Assembly (NCBI GenBank): GCA_051659505.1 | Contig: JBOFOQ010000075.1 | Location: 20,411-84,410 of the forward strand | Direction: 5' to 3' | Source of the DNA: JAGNZR01 sp051659505 | GTDB lineage: Bacteria; Fusobacteriota; Fusobacteriia; Fusobacteriales; Fusobacteriaceae | Length of the DNA: 64,000 nt | Shown: piece after piece, positions 54,476-62,953 of the stretch | Numbering within the stretch: position 1 is the stretch's first letter | How the letters are laid out: the number at the start of each line of letters is the position of its first letter | Program-made: the position numbers and the translations under genes | The notes under the pieces: model-generated | What the model was told of the DNA's origin: nothing | The model's input: the letters and a program-made list of their open reading frames with translations, nothing else | The model's database searches: none

Positions 54476-56230
54476 ATGGAATTAACAATAATATCTTTTT
54501 TATTCTTCACAGTTTTAGTTGCAATAATCTCTTGGTGGAAAACAAAAAGTGAAAAACTAAATACTGCTGATGGATATTTTCTTGCTGGAAGAGGACTTTC
54601 GGGAATAGTTATAGCAGGCTCCATGCTTTTAACAAATATATCCTCTGAGCAGATGGTAGGATTAAGTGGACAAGCCTATTCAAGAGGGATAAGTGGTATG
54701 GCTTGGGAGACTACAGCAGCTATAGCTACAATAGCTTTAGCTATGTTCTTTCTTCCCAATTATTTAAGGAGAGGATTTACAACAATGCCTCAATTTTTAG
54801 AAGAAAGATATGATTCTGGAACAAGAAAGCTCGTATCAATTTTACTATTAGTAGGTTATGTTTTAATATCAACACCAGCTGCACTCTACGCAGGGGCAGT
54901 AGCTTTTAATCAAGTGTTTAATTTGACAGATTTACTGGGTGTAACATATGTTCAGTCAATTTGGATTTTAGTTTGGATTATAGGAATAATAGGAAGTATT
55001 TATGCAATATTTGGTGGTCTAAAAGCAGTTGCTGTTTCTGATACAATAAATGGAATAGGTCTTATAGTTGGAGGATTAGCGGTTCCATTTTTTGGATTAC
55101 TTTATTTAGGTAAGGGAAAAGCAATGGATGGATTAAATCAAGTTATAACAACACATACAGATAAGTTAAATGCAATAGGATCAGCTACAGATCCAGTACC
55201 TTTTGGAACTCTATTTACAGGAATGATTTTTGCAAATTTATTTTATTGGTGTACTAATCAAGTGTTAATTCAACGAACGTTAGGGGCAGCAAATCTAAAA
55301 GAAGGGCAAAAAGGGGTGTTGATATCAGGATTTATGAAAGTTTTGATTCCTTTGATTGTTAGTTTTCCAGGAGTCATAGCTTTTCATATATTCAAGGGTC
55401 AATTAGAAATAGGGGATGCAGCTTATCCTGCACTTGTTTCTCTTGTTTTACCCAAATATTTAACAGGATTTTATTGCGCTGTAATATTTGGAGCAGTTTT
55501 AAGCACATATAATTCATTGTTAAATAGTGCTGCTACATTATTTTGTTTTGATATATATAAACCAGTTATAAATCCAGATATAAGTGATGTAAAATTAATA
55601 AAGGTTGCGAAAATAGTAGCTACTTTATTAGCTGTATTCAGTATGTTTGTAGCACCTTTAACTATGTATGCTGAAGGCGGATTATTCGAAGTGATGAGAA
55701 GGTTTACAGGGTTTTTCAATATTCCAACAATAGCAATTGTATTAGTAGGGTTTTTCTCGAAAAAAGTTACAGCATTTTCAGCAAAAGTAGCTGTAGTTTC
55801 ACATTTATTTTTGTATACATTATTAATATTTATATTAAAAGTAAAAATAAATTATATACATATAATGGGTATTTTATTTATTGTAAATACCTTGATGATG
55901 TTAATAATTTCAGCCATAAAACCAGGGAAGATATATAAGGCGACAAAATCAAAGCCAGCAGTGAATATGAAACCCTGGAAAAGATTCCCAGAAGTAGCAA
56001 CATTGCTATTAGGATTAATGGTATTTGCATATATACTACTATCTCCATTAGGAATAGTTTCAAGTCAAAAAGAAATAGGAAATATTGTAGGACCTAGCTT
56101 TAAGTACGCATTACTGATTTTACTAATAGGGATGGTCTTTGTCTATTTAATGTTTAAAAAAGCCATTATATTAGTTCATGAAAGGGCTGAAAATGAACAA
56201 GAAGAAATTAAAGCTCAAGAAACTCTTTAA
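54476..56230 (+). CDS. Sodium:solute symporter (SSS family, SglT-like)
   Basis: A 584-residue LeuT-fold symporter with about 14 helices. The N-terminal GYFLAGRGLSGIVIAGSMLL and the following TNISSEQMVGLSGQAYSRG form the family sodium-sugar region. FGGLKAVAVSDTINGIGLIVG is the SSS signature. The carboxy tail is charged (ERAENEQEEIKAQETL). GAAGGAGGAATTAA precedes the ATG. Between isomerase-side genes and the sulfoquinovosidase it most likely imports sulfoquinovose or its glyceryl glycoside by sodium symport. Confidence 0.9.
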   Translation: MELTIISFLFFTVLVAIISWWKTKSEKLNTADGYFLAGRGLSGIVIAGSMLLTNISSEQMVGLSGQAYSRGISGMAWETTAAIATIALAMFFLPNYLRRGFTTMPQFLEERYDSGTRKLVSILLLVGYVLISTPAALYAGAVAFNQVFNLTDLLGVTYVQSIWILVWIIGIIGSIYAIFGGLKAVAVSDTINGIGLIVGGLAVPFFGLLYLGKGKAMDGLNQVITTHTDKLNAIGSATDPVPFGTLFTGMIFANLFYWCTNQVLIQRTLGAANLKEGQKGVLISGFMKVLIPLIVSFPGVIAFHIFKGQLEIGDAAYPALVSLVLPKYLTGFYCAVIFGAVLSTYNSLLNSAATLFCFDIYKPVINPDISDVKLIKVAKIVATLLAVFSMFVAPLTMYAEGGLFEVMRRFTGFFNIPTIAIVLVGFFSKKVTAFSAKVAVVSHLFLYTLLIFILKVKINYIHIMGILFIVNTLMMLIISAIKPGKIYKATKSKPAVNMKPWKRFPEVATLLLGLMVFAYILLSPLGIVSSQKEIGNIVGPSFKYALLILLIGMVFVYLMFKKAIILVHERAENEQEEIKAQETL

Positions 56231-56274
56231 TTAGAAGTTAGTTTATATAAATTATGTTGAATACGGAGGAAAGA

Positions 56275-58281
56275 ATGTTACTAGATACTAATAATAGTCA
56301 ATTTGAAATTTCAATAAATGGAGTTGGAGTTATAAAACATACAGTTGAGAATCCGTTTATTTTTCTAGGAAGAGGAGTGGCGAACTATGATATGTACAGA
56401 GGTAACTTTGAGATAAAAGATTACCTTGAAGAAAGAGTTGCACTAAAAAAATTTGAGATTATAAAAAATGAAAAAGACAATATAGAAATAAATCTTTATG
56501 ATCAGAAAGAGTTGAAATTAGTACTAATTGGAAAAATTGAACTAGGAAAATTAAAAATTTATTTTAAATCAAAAGAAGAAACAAAAAATAGAATATGGAT
56601 TAGGGTTATTGCTGAAGAAAATGAAAAAGTCTACGGTTGTGGAGAACAATTAAGTTATTTTAATTTAAGAGGTAAAAATTTTCCGTTATGGACTTCAGAA
56701 CCAGGGGTAGGAAGAAATAAAAAAACATATACAACATGGCAAGCTGATATAAAAGACATGGCAGGAGGAGACTATTATAATACTAACTATCCCCAACCAA
56801 CTTTTATTTCTACGAGAAAATATTATTGTCATTTAGAAAGTACTGCATATTTAGATTTTGATTTTAGAAATAAAGAGTTTCATGAATTGCAATGTTGGGA
56901 TATACCAGAATTTCTAATGTTTGAAACGGGTAAAACATTTTTAGATATTCAAGAAAAATTAACTGGATATTTTGGAAGACAACCTAAATTACCAGAATGG
57001 ATTTATAACGGATTAATGTTAGGTTTACAAGGCGGAACTGAAAAAGTTTTAGAAAAGTTAAATAAAGCTTTAGATTCAGGAATAAAAGTTTCTAGTATTT
57101 GGTGCCAAGATTGGCAAGGAAAAAGAATTACATCTTTTGGAAAAAGATTAAATTGGAACTGGAAATGGTCCCCTGAAGAATATCCAAATTTAGACATAGA
57201 AATAAAGAAATTAAAAGAAAGAGGAATTAAATTTTTAGGATATATAAATCCATATGTAATAGAGGGATATGATTTATACGAAGAAGGGAAAGCTTGTGGA
57301 TATTTAGCCACAAAAATGGATGGAAGTAGTTATATAGTTGATTTTGGAGAGTTTTACTGTGGAGTAGTTGATTTTACAAATCCAAAAGCTTGTGAGTGGT
57401 ATAAAAATGTAATAAAAACTAATTTAATTGATTTTGGATTAGATGGATGGATGGCAGATTTTGGAGAGTATTTACCCACTGACTGCCAATTGAGTAATGG
57501 TTTAAGTGCTGAAGTGATGCATAATGCATGGCCTGCTATGTGGGCTAAAATAAACTATGAAGCAGTAAAAGAAGCGGGAAAATTAGAAGAGATTGTTTAT
57601 TTTATGAGAGCAGGATTCACAGGAACTCAAAAATATTGTACACTGATTTGGGCAGGAGACCAAAGCGTTGATTTTTCACTAGATGATGGATTAGCTTCAG
57701 TTATTCCAGCAGCCTTGTCAGTTGGAATGTGTGGAAATGGCTTATCTCATAGCGATATAGGTGGATATACTTCTCTTCATGGAAATAAAAGAAACAGAGA
57801 GTTACTGCTGAGATGGGCAGAAATGGCAGCTTTTACCCCAGTTATGAGAACTCATGAAGGAAATAGACCAGATGATAATTATCAACTTTATGATGATATA
57901 GGAGCAATAAAGTTTTTTGCTAGAATGACAGATATATATACGTCGCTTAAGCCATATATGAAAAATCTTGTTGAACAGAATGCAACATTTGGAATACCTG
58001 TACAAAGACCAATATTTTTTCATTACGAAAAGGATTTAAGAAGTTATGATATTAAATATCAATATCTTTTAGGAGAGGATTTGTTAGTTGCTCCAGTTCA
58101 TCAAGAACATATTGATAAATGGAATGTATATTTACCAGAAGATAACTGGGTACATTTATGGACTGGGAAAGAATATAAAGGAGGAGATATTGAAATCTCG
58201 TCAAAAGTTGGATATCCACCTGTTTTCTATAGAAAAACAAGTAAATGGAATTCATTATTCCAAGAAATTGGAGGAAAATAA
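56275..58281 (+). CDS. yihQ: Sulfoquinovosidase (GH31, YihQ-like)
   Basis: A cytoplasmic GH31 enzyme of 668 residues that closely follows E. coli YihQ. The sulfonate-recognition stretch TSFGKRLNWNWKW keeps the Arg and Trp (YihQ R301 and W304). HSDIGGYTSL keeps the Tyr (Y508). The nucleophile Asp is in GWMADFGEYLPTD, the acid/base Asp in IWAGDQSVDFSLDDG. The C-terminal YLLGEDLLVAPVHQE and PPVFYRKTSKW also match. These residues distinguish sulfoquinovosidases from ordinary alpha-glucosidases, so the product is sulfoquinovose from sulfolipid-derived glycosides. CGGAGGAAAG supports ATG 56275. It anchors the reading of the whole cluster. Confidence 0.93.
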   Translation: MLLDTNNSQFEISINGVGVIKHTVENPFIFLGRGVANYDMYRGNFEIKDYLEERVALKKFEIIKNEKDNIEINLYDQKELKLVLIGKIELGKLKIYFKSKEETKNRIWIRVIAEENEKVYGCGEQLSYFNLRGKNFPLWTSEPGVGRNKKTYTTWQADIKDMAGGDYYNTNYPQPTFISTRKYYCHLESTAYLDFDFRNKEFHELQCWDIPEFLMFETGKTFLDIQEKLTGYFGRQPKLPEWIYNGLMLGLQGGTEKVLEKLNKALDSGIKVSSIWCQDWQGKRITSFGKRLNWNWKWSPEEYPNLDIEIKKLKERGIKFLGYINPYVIEGYDLYEEGKACGYLATKMDGSSYIVDFGEFYCGVVDFTNPKACEWYKNVIKTNLIDFGLDGWMADFGEYLPTDCQLSNGLSAEVMHNAWPAMWAKINYEAVKEAGKLEEIVYFMRAGFTGTQKYCTLIWAGDQSVDFSLDDGLASVIPAALSVGMCGNGLSHSDIGGYTSLHGNKRNRELLLRWAEMAAFTPVMRTHEGNRPDDNYQLYDDIGAIKFFARMTDIYTSLKPYMKNLVEQNATFGIPVQRPIFFHYEKDLRSYDIKYQYLLGEDLLVAPVHQEHIDKWNVYLPEDNWVHLWTGKEYKGGDIEISSKVGYPPVFYRKTSKWNSLFQEIGGK

Positions 58282-58308
58282 AAAGAAATAGGTTAGGAGG
58301 AATTAAAA

Positions 58309-59022
58309 GTGCTAAAGGATATTATATTCTTAGCAGTAGTTTTTCTTACAAATATAATCCAGGGGATAACAGGCTTTGCAGGGACAGTTCTTGCAATGCC
58401 CCCTGGAATTTTTTTACAAGGAATGGATACTGCAAAAATGATTTTAAATATACTAGGGATACTTTCATCAATTTGGATCATAGTTATATCCTACAAAGAT
58501 ATAGAGTGGGAAGAAGTAAAGAAAATACTTTTATTCATGATAGTAGGATTAATCATAGGAATGAAAATATTTACTATGTTACCTATTGAATTTTTACTAA
58601 AAATCTATGCTATTTTTATAATTTCAATAGCTCTAAAAGGAATGTTAATAAAAAAAGAAATTAAAACACCAGAATGGTTACTAACAGGAGCCATCTTTTT
58701 AGCGGGGATTATTCATGGAATGTTTGTATCAGGTGGTCCTTTAGTAATGATATACGTGGCTAAAAAATTAAAAACAAAGAGTAGTTTTAGGGCAACGTTA
58801 GCTATTGTATGGATAGTTTTAAATAGTTATTTAGCATTTTCTCATTTTGAGCAAGGATTATATACTCATGAAAATATAAAATTGCTAACTTTAAGTATTC
58901 CACCTTTTGCTTTTGGAATGATAGTTGGAAATATTCTTCATTATAAAATGTCACAAGCTAGTTTTTTAAAATTATCATATGTTTTATTAGGAATATCTGG
59001 AATGGCTCTTCTTATAAAATAA
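58309..59022 (+). CDS. TauE/SafE family permease, probable sulfonate exporter
   Basis: 237 residues and about seven to eight membrane helices in two related halves, typical of TauE/SafE (DUF81). It opens VVFLTNIIQGITGFAGTVLAM, with a counterpart LAGIIHGMFVSGGPLVMIYVA in the second half. Translation starts at GTG 58309 after GGAGGAATTAAAA. Family members export sulfite or C2/C3 sulfonates. As the last gene after the sulfoquinovosidase it probably exports DHPS (or sulfolactate), the end product of fermentative sulfoglycolysis. Confidence 0.88.
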   Translation: MLKDIIFLAVVFLTNIIQGITGFAGTVLAMPPGIFLQGMDTAKMILNILGILSSIWIIVISYKDIEWEEVKKILLFMIVGLIIGMKIFTMLPIEFLLKIYAIFIISIALKGMLIKKEIKTPEWLLTGAIFLAGIIHGMFVSGGPLVMIYVAKKLKTKSSFRATLAIVWIVLNSYLAFSHFEQGLYTHENIKLLTLSIPPFAFGMIVGNILHYKMSQASFLKLSYVLLGISGMALLIK

Positions 59023-59090
59023 TCGTAAAAAATAAATGTGAAATTAGTACTAATTAGAGATGTTAGATAGCTGGCAAGCAAAAAAATCAG

Positions 59091-59122
59091 TTAAAGGAGG
59101 TTAAATTTTTAACCTCTTTTTT
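59091..59122 (+). terminator. Terminator of the sulfoquinovose operon
   Basis: TTAAAGGAGGTTAAA / TTTAACCTCTTTTTT with a 2-nt centre (the inner pairs must open) ends in T6 and has flanking GCAAAAAA / TTTTTTGC that could extend it. The remaining gap to 59315 holds only the next promoter. Confidence 0.8.
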
Positions 59123-59256
59123 GCTACTTTAAGAAGAAAAAATGTATAAAAGATAAAAAAGTTTAAAAAATACTATATTCGTCTAAGTAAAGAGCATTAA
59201 CAAAACTAAAAAATATGCTCCAGAATTTTTTTCTTTATTTTCTTAGCACTTCATAA

Positions 59257-59285
59257 TTGACATTTTTTAAATAGAGGAGTATCAT
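59257..59285 (+). promoter_or_regulatory. Promoter of the ROK regulator gene
   Basis: TTGACA (59257-59262), 17 bp, TATCAT (59280-59285). CATTAACAAAACTAAAA about 70 bp upstream contains the ATTAAC word found at the sulfoquinovose promoter. Confidence 0.7.
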
Positions 59286-59315
59286 AGTAGAAACGCTTAG
59301 TGAAGGGGAGAATTT

Positions 59316-60443
59316 ATGGTAAAGGGTATGAATATGGAAAATTTAAAAAATAATAATAAAATAGCAATTCTCTCTTACTTAAAAAAAAATGGAGAAAGTT
59401 CTAGAAAAAAAATAGCGGAAGGCTTAAAACTTACAACTGCAACTCTTACAGTTTTAACAAATGAATTGATAGAGGAAGAGATGATTTTAGAGTTAGGAGC
59501 CTTAACAGAAGGGAAGGTAGGTCGAAAGCAAATATTAATAGATATAAATAAAAATTCAAGATTTGCAATAGGAGTAGAAATTTCTAAAAATAATATATAT
59601 TATAATTTGATTAATTTAAAAGCTGATGTAGTTGAATCAAAAACTTGGAAGTATAAAGATAAATTAGAAATAGAAAAATTAGATGAAGTCATAAAATATA
59701 TTCTAAAGAATATGAAAGATAAAAAAGAATTGATTTTAGGAGTTGGGCTTGCTATTTATGGAGATTTAACTCAAGAAAATCAATGGAAGAGAGAGATTAA
59801 AGACATAAAAGAAATATTTGAAAAAAAATTAAATTTACCTACATTTATTCAAAATAATATTAAGGCACTAGCTTTGTCAGAGGAATATTTAAACGGAACA
59901 GAAAAAGATTTTTGGTTAGTTAAATATGGACCTGGTGTAGGTGCCGCTATTATAATGGATAGAAAATTAGTTGAAGGAAATAAGCGATTAGCAGGAGATA
60001 TAGGACATATATCATTTGAAAAAGATGGAGAGATTTGTAAAATTTGTGGACAGTTAGGATGTTTAGAATCAAAAGTTAATTTTGAAAAAATATTAGAGGA
60101 GTTTGGAGCTAAAATACTAGAGAAAACTCCTATTATAGTTGGAGAAAAAGATTTTGAATATATTTTGAGATTATCTAAATTAGATAAAAATTTTAAATTA
60201 GAAATAGCAATGGAAAAAATAGGAAAAGCAATAAGTATTGGAGCTGCTATTTTAGATTCAAATAAAATAATTTTAGCGGGGGATATACTAAGAGATAAAG
60301 AAATTTTTAGTGTTTTAGAAAAGTTCATTTTAAATAACACTACAATTGTTAAAAAAGAAAATATAATATTTATGGAAGACTATATTGGGAAAAGAAAAAA
60401 AGCTCCAGGAATACTTGTTTTAAATATGTTTTATAGCTATTGA
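59316..60443 (+). CDS. ROK-family transcriptional regulator
   Basis: 375 residues. Residues about 5-75 are a winged helix (KIAILSYLKKNGESSRKKIA, EGLKLTTATLTVLTNELIEE). The rest is a ROK domain with the zinc cluster CKICGQLGCLES and GHISFEK. The residue that is catalytic Asp in ROK kinases (DxNA) is replaced (QNNIKALA), so it should bind a sugar without phosphorylating it. Separate promoter and position after the exporter suggest the sensor of sulfoquinovose or sulfofructose for this cluster. GGGGAG precedes ATG 59316; the ATG at 59334 is an alternative. Confidence 0.88.
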   Translation: MVKGMNMENLKNNNKIAILSYLKKNGESSRKKIAEGLKLTTATLTVLTNELIEEEMILELGALTEGKVGRKQILIDINKNSRFAIGVEISKNNIYYNLINLKADVVESKTWKYKDKLEIEKLDEVIKYILKNMKDKKELILGVGLAIYGDLTQENQWKREIKDIKEIFEKKLNLPTFIQNNIKALALSEEYLNGTEKDFWLVKYGPGVGAAIIMDRKLVEGNKRLAGDIGHISFEKDGEICKICGQLGCLESKVNFEKILEEFGAKILEKTPIIVGEKDFEYILRLSKLDKNFKLEIAMEKIGKAISIGAAILDSNKIILAGDILRDKEIFSVLEKFILNNTTIVKKENIIFMEDYIGKRKKAPGILVLNMFYSY

Positions 60444-60469
60444 AATATAAGTGTATCCTAAGTTTATAA

Positions 60470-60504
60470 TTGACTCTTTCTCTCTTTTAGAGTACAATTG
60501 TACT
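60470..60504 (+). promoter_or_regulatory. Rubredoxin promoter with 14-bp palindrome over the -10
   Basis: TTGACT (60470-60475), 17 bp, TACAAT (60493-60498). The perfect palindrome AGTACAATTGTACT (60491-60504) covers the -10 box, and with one mismatch per side it extends to 20 bp. A repressor site is likely, perhaps redox- or peroxide-linked given the gene. Confidence 0.8.
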
Positions 60505-60543
60505 ATAAAGTCTTTAAATATTTTATTTGTTTGGGAGGGTTAT

Positions 60544-60714
60544 ATGTCTGTAGAAAGATATAAATGTACAATTTGTTCTTATGTTTACGATAGTGAAGTA
60601 GGGGATGTTGAAAATAAAGTTGTTCCAGGAACAAAGTTAGAGGATTTAGACCCTCAATGGGTATGTCCTTTATGTAATGCCAGTAAAGATCATTTTGAGA
60701 AATGGGAAGCATAA
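60544..60714 (+). CDS. Rubredoxin
   Basis: A 56-residue iron-sulfur-type electron carrier. The Fe(Cys)4 site is formed by YKCTICSYVYD and WVCPLCNASKDHF, two CxxC pairs. The conserved GxxLxDLDPxWVCP core is present. GGGAGGGTTAT supports ATG 60544; an earlier in-frame ATG at 60451 lies upstream of the promoter and is not used. In anaerobes rubredoxin passes electrons to oxygen- and peroxide-detoxifying enzymes. It is monocistronic. Confidence 0.96.
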   Translation: MSVERYKCTICSYVYDSEVGDVENKVVPGTKLEDLDPQWVCPLCNASKDHFEKWEA

Positions 60715-60717
60715 AAT

Positions 60718-60758
60718 TAAAAGATGGAAGATAACTAAATTTTAACTTCCATCTTTTA
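60718..60758. terminator. Bidirectional terminator between rubredoxin and rhodanese genes
   Basis: TAAAAGATGGAAG / CTTCCATCTTTTA (13 bp) with a 15-nt loop has A/T runs on both sides, fitting the two converging genes. Confidence 0.85.
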
Positions 60759-60762
60759 TTAT

Positions 60763-61059
60763 TTAATTTCTTTCTTTTGACTTATAATTAGAAAAACCAC
60801 CTTCTAAATTTAAAACTTTAAATTCGTGTTCTTGAAGTATCGTAGCAGCTATCCCCCCACTGGTTCCACCGTTACAGTAAGTTACTACGACTTTATCTTT
60901 AGGAATATTATCAATATTTTGTTTTATTTCATATAAAGGAATATTAATTGAGCCTTTTATATTATTTGTTAAAAATTGTTCATTAGCTCTAACATCAATT
61001 ATAAAATATTTAACTTTATTTTCTGATAATTCATTTGCTGTTATTGTCTTATTTGGCAT
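60763..61059 (-). CDS. Rhodanese-like domain protein
   Basis: A single rhodanese domain of 98 residues, cytoplasmic. IIDVRANEQFLTNNIKGSINIP matches the N-terminal CH2A-type signature. The active-site loop is TYCNGGTSGG with Cys as the persulfide carrier, and LEGGFSNYKSK ends the fold. Such single-domain proteins (GlpE/PspE size) move sulfane sulfur or detoxify cyanide and sulfide. AGGAGATAAAAA precedes the ATG. It converges on the rubredoxin gene and may share a redox or sulfur-stress role. Confidence 0.92.
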   Translation of the reverse strand: MPNKTITANELSENKVKYFIIDVRANEQFLTNNIKGSINIPLYEIKQNIDNIPKDKVVVTYCNGGTSGGIAATILQEHEFKVLNLEGGFSNYKSKERN

Positions 61060-61211
61060 TTTTTATCTCCTCTTAATTTTTTCATTATATAATTATACAT
61101 TTTTTTACATAAAATTGTCAAATTATTTAAAAAAACGATAAAAATATTTTCAGAAAAAATTTATTTTATGAATAACTGCTTTTAATACTAAAGATGAAAA
61201 GTTTTTTAAAC

Positions 61212-61240
61212 TTGATTTTTATTCGTTTTTCGGTTATACT
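61212..61240 (+). promoter_or_regulatory. Promoter of the ABC-F gene
   Basis: TTGATT (61212-61217), 17 bp, TATACT (61235-61240). No obvious attenuator with a leader peptide is seen in the 62 bp before the start. Confidence 0.65.
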
Positions 61241-61302
61241 TTACTGTGGTAAAATAATAAATTAATGAAGATTTCTATATTTTCATTATATGAGGAGAAA
61301 AA

Positions 61303-62916
61303 ATGAATATTATTGAATTTAAAGATGTATCAAAATCGTTTTTCACACAAAAATTATATAAAAATGTAAATTTAAATATAGATTCAAAAGATAAAATTGC
61401 ATTAATAGGTAATAATGGAACTGGAAAATCAACATTAATAAAATTAATAATGGATGAAGAAAATCCAGATTACGGAAATATAATTATAAATGAAGAATCT
61501 GAAATTGCTTGTTTCAATCAATTTGGAGAAGTAAATTTAGAGAAAAAAATAATGGATTTACTTAATATAGCTTTTGAAAAAGTAATATCAGTTCAAAAGG
61601 AAATGGAATTATTAGGTAGTCAATTTACAGAAAATAATGATGATAATGAAATTTTATTAAAAAAATATTCAGAGTTATCAGATGAATTTGAAAGTTTAGG
61701 AGGATATTCTTATCTTCATATTCAATCAGAGTTTATAGAAGTTTTTGAATTAACGGATAAATTAGAAAAGAAATTTAGTGAGTTAAGTGGTGGAGAAAAG
61801 CAATATATAAGACTAGCAATAATATTATTTAGTCAAGCTAACTTAATTATATTAGATGAACCTTTATCTTTTTTTGATAAGAAAAAAACTGCATGGTTAT
61901 CAAATTATATATCAGAAAGTACTAAAGCATTCGTAATAATATCACATAATATTGATTTTATAAAATCTTTTGCAAATAAAATTTTTGATATAGACAACTA
62001 TAGTGTGACTTCATATGAATGTAATTATAATCAGTTCTTAAAAGAGAAAAAGATTAAATTAGCAGAAGAGAAGAAAAATATACAGGCGTCTAATTTAGTA
62101 ATAGATAAAACTTCAAAAGCAGTTGATAAGAAATATATTTTACTAGAAAAAAGTGAAAATAAACATGCTCAAGCAGTTATATTAAGAAGAATGCAAAGAG
62201 AATTGTATAAATTGGATAAAGAAAAAATAGAACGTTCTCCAGAGTATAAATATGAATATACAGCACCACCAAAAGAAGTATTTATTTCATCTAGGGAAAT
62301 AGAAGAAAAAATAGTGACTTTAACTAAAGTTTCTAAGGATTACTCAGGTGTAATGCTATATAAGGATGTTAATCTTGAAATTATAAAGAATAAGAAAATT
62401 TGTATCGTTGGTGAAAATGGAAGTGGGAAATCAACTTTACTAAAGATATTAATGGGGAAAGAAGCAGTTTCATCAGGAAAGGTATTTTTAAATGATAAAG
62501 CTAAAATTTCATATATACAGCAGGAAACAGTATTTGTAGACGAAACAATTTCAATAATAGATTATTTAAAAAAAGAAACAGGATTATCTGAAGATTTTGT
62601 TGAAGTCGCTGTGGATACTCTTTATAACAACGAAATAGAATTTAGAGATAAAAGAATTTTTATGCTTTCAGGTGGAGAAAAGAAAAGATTAGAAATATTT
62701 GCAAGTATTTTATCAGAAACAGACTTACTTGTTATTGATGAACCGACAACATATATGGATGATTATTCCCGAACAACTATTGTAGATATGCTTCTAAATT
62801 ATAAGGGTGCTATTATTTTAGTAAGTCATGACAAAATATTATTAAAAAAATTAAATTTTGAAACCTATGATATAAGAGATAAAAGAGTTAGAATAAAAGA
62901 AATGGGAAACTCTTAA
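61303..62916 (+). CDS. ABC-F type ATPase, divergent
   Basis: 537 residues with two ABC domains and no membrane segments. Domain 1: GNNGTGKSTLIK, LSGGEKQYIRLAIILF and LIILDEPLSFFDKKK. Domain 2: GENGSGKSTLLK, LSGGEKKRLEIFASIL and LLVIDEPTTYMD. A charged linker (about 250-320) joins them. ABC-F proteins act on ribosomes, as translation factors or as antibiotic-resistance proteins. The Walker B of domain 1 (DEPLSFFD) departs from the usual DEPTNHLD, so this is not a standard housekeeping EttA or Uup. An Lsa/Vga/Msr-like protective role is possible but unproven. GAGGAG precedes ATG 61303. Confidence 0.85.
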   Translation: MNIIEFKDVSKSFFTQKLYKNVNLNIDSKDKIALIGNNGTGKSTLIKLIMDEENPDYGNIIINEESEIACFNQFGEVNLEKKIMDLLNIAFEKVISVQKEMELLGSQFTENNDDNEILLKKYSELSDEFESLGGYSYLHIQSEFIEVFELTDKLEKKFSELSGGEKQYIRLAIILFSQANLIILDEPLSFFDKKKTAWLSNYISESTKAFVIISHNIDFIKSFANKIFDIDNYSVTSYECNYNQFLKEKKIKLAEEKKNIQASNLVIDKTSKAVDKKYILLEKSENKHAQAVILRRMQRELYKLDKEKIERSPEYKYEYTAPPKEVFISSREIEEKIVTLTKVSKDYSGVMLYKDVNLEIIKNKKICIVGENGSGKSTLLKILMGKEAVSSGKVFLNDKAKISYIQQETVFVDETISIIDYLKKETGLSEDFVEVAVDTLYNNEIEFRDKRIFMLSGGEKKRLEIFASILSETDLLVIDEPTTYMDDYSRTTIVDMLLNYKGAIILVSHDKILLKKLNFETYDIRDKRVRIKEMGNS

Positions 62917-62953
62917 AAAAAGCTAAACTAGGGCATGAATGGAGATAATCTGA

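Noticed and set aside
56275..58281. Plain alpha-glucosidase
   Set aside because: The Arg/Trp in GKRLNW and Tyr in DIGGYT, needed for sulfonate binding in YihQ, are all present, and similarity to YihQ continues to the C-terminus.
59849..60340. 163-codon antisense frame in the ROK gene
   Set aside because: Mirror image of Glu/Lys/Leu-rich coding sequence; the ROK motifs on the + strand are unambiguous.
60451..60543. 31-residue N-terminal extension of rubredoxin
   Set aside because: It spans the promoter and its palindrome; rubredoxins start as at 60544 (MSVERYKC).
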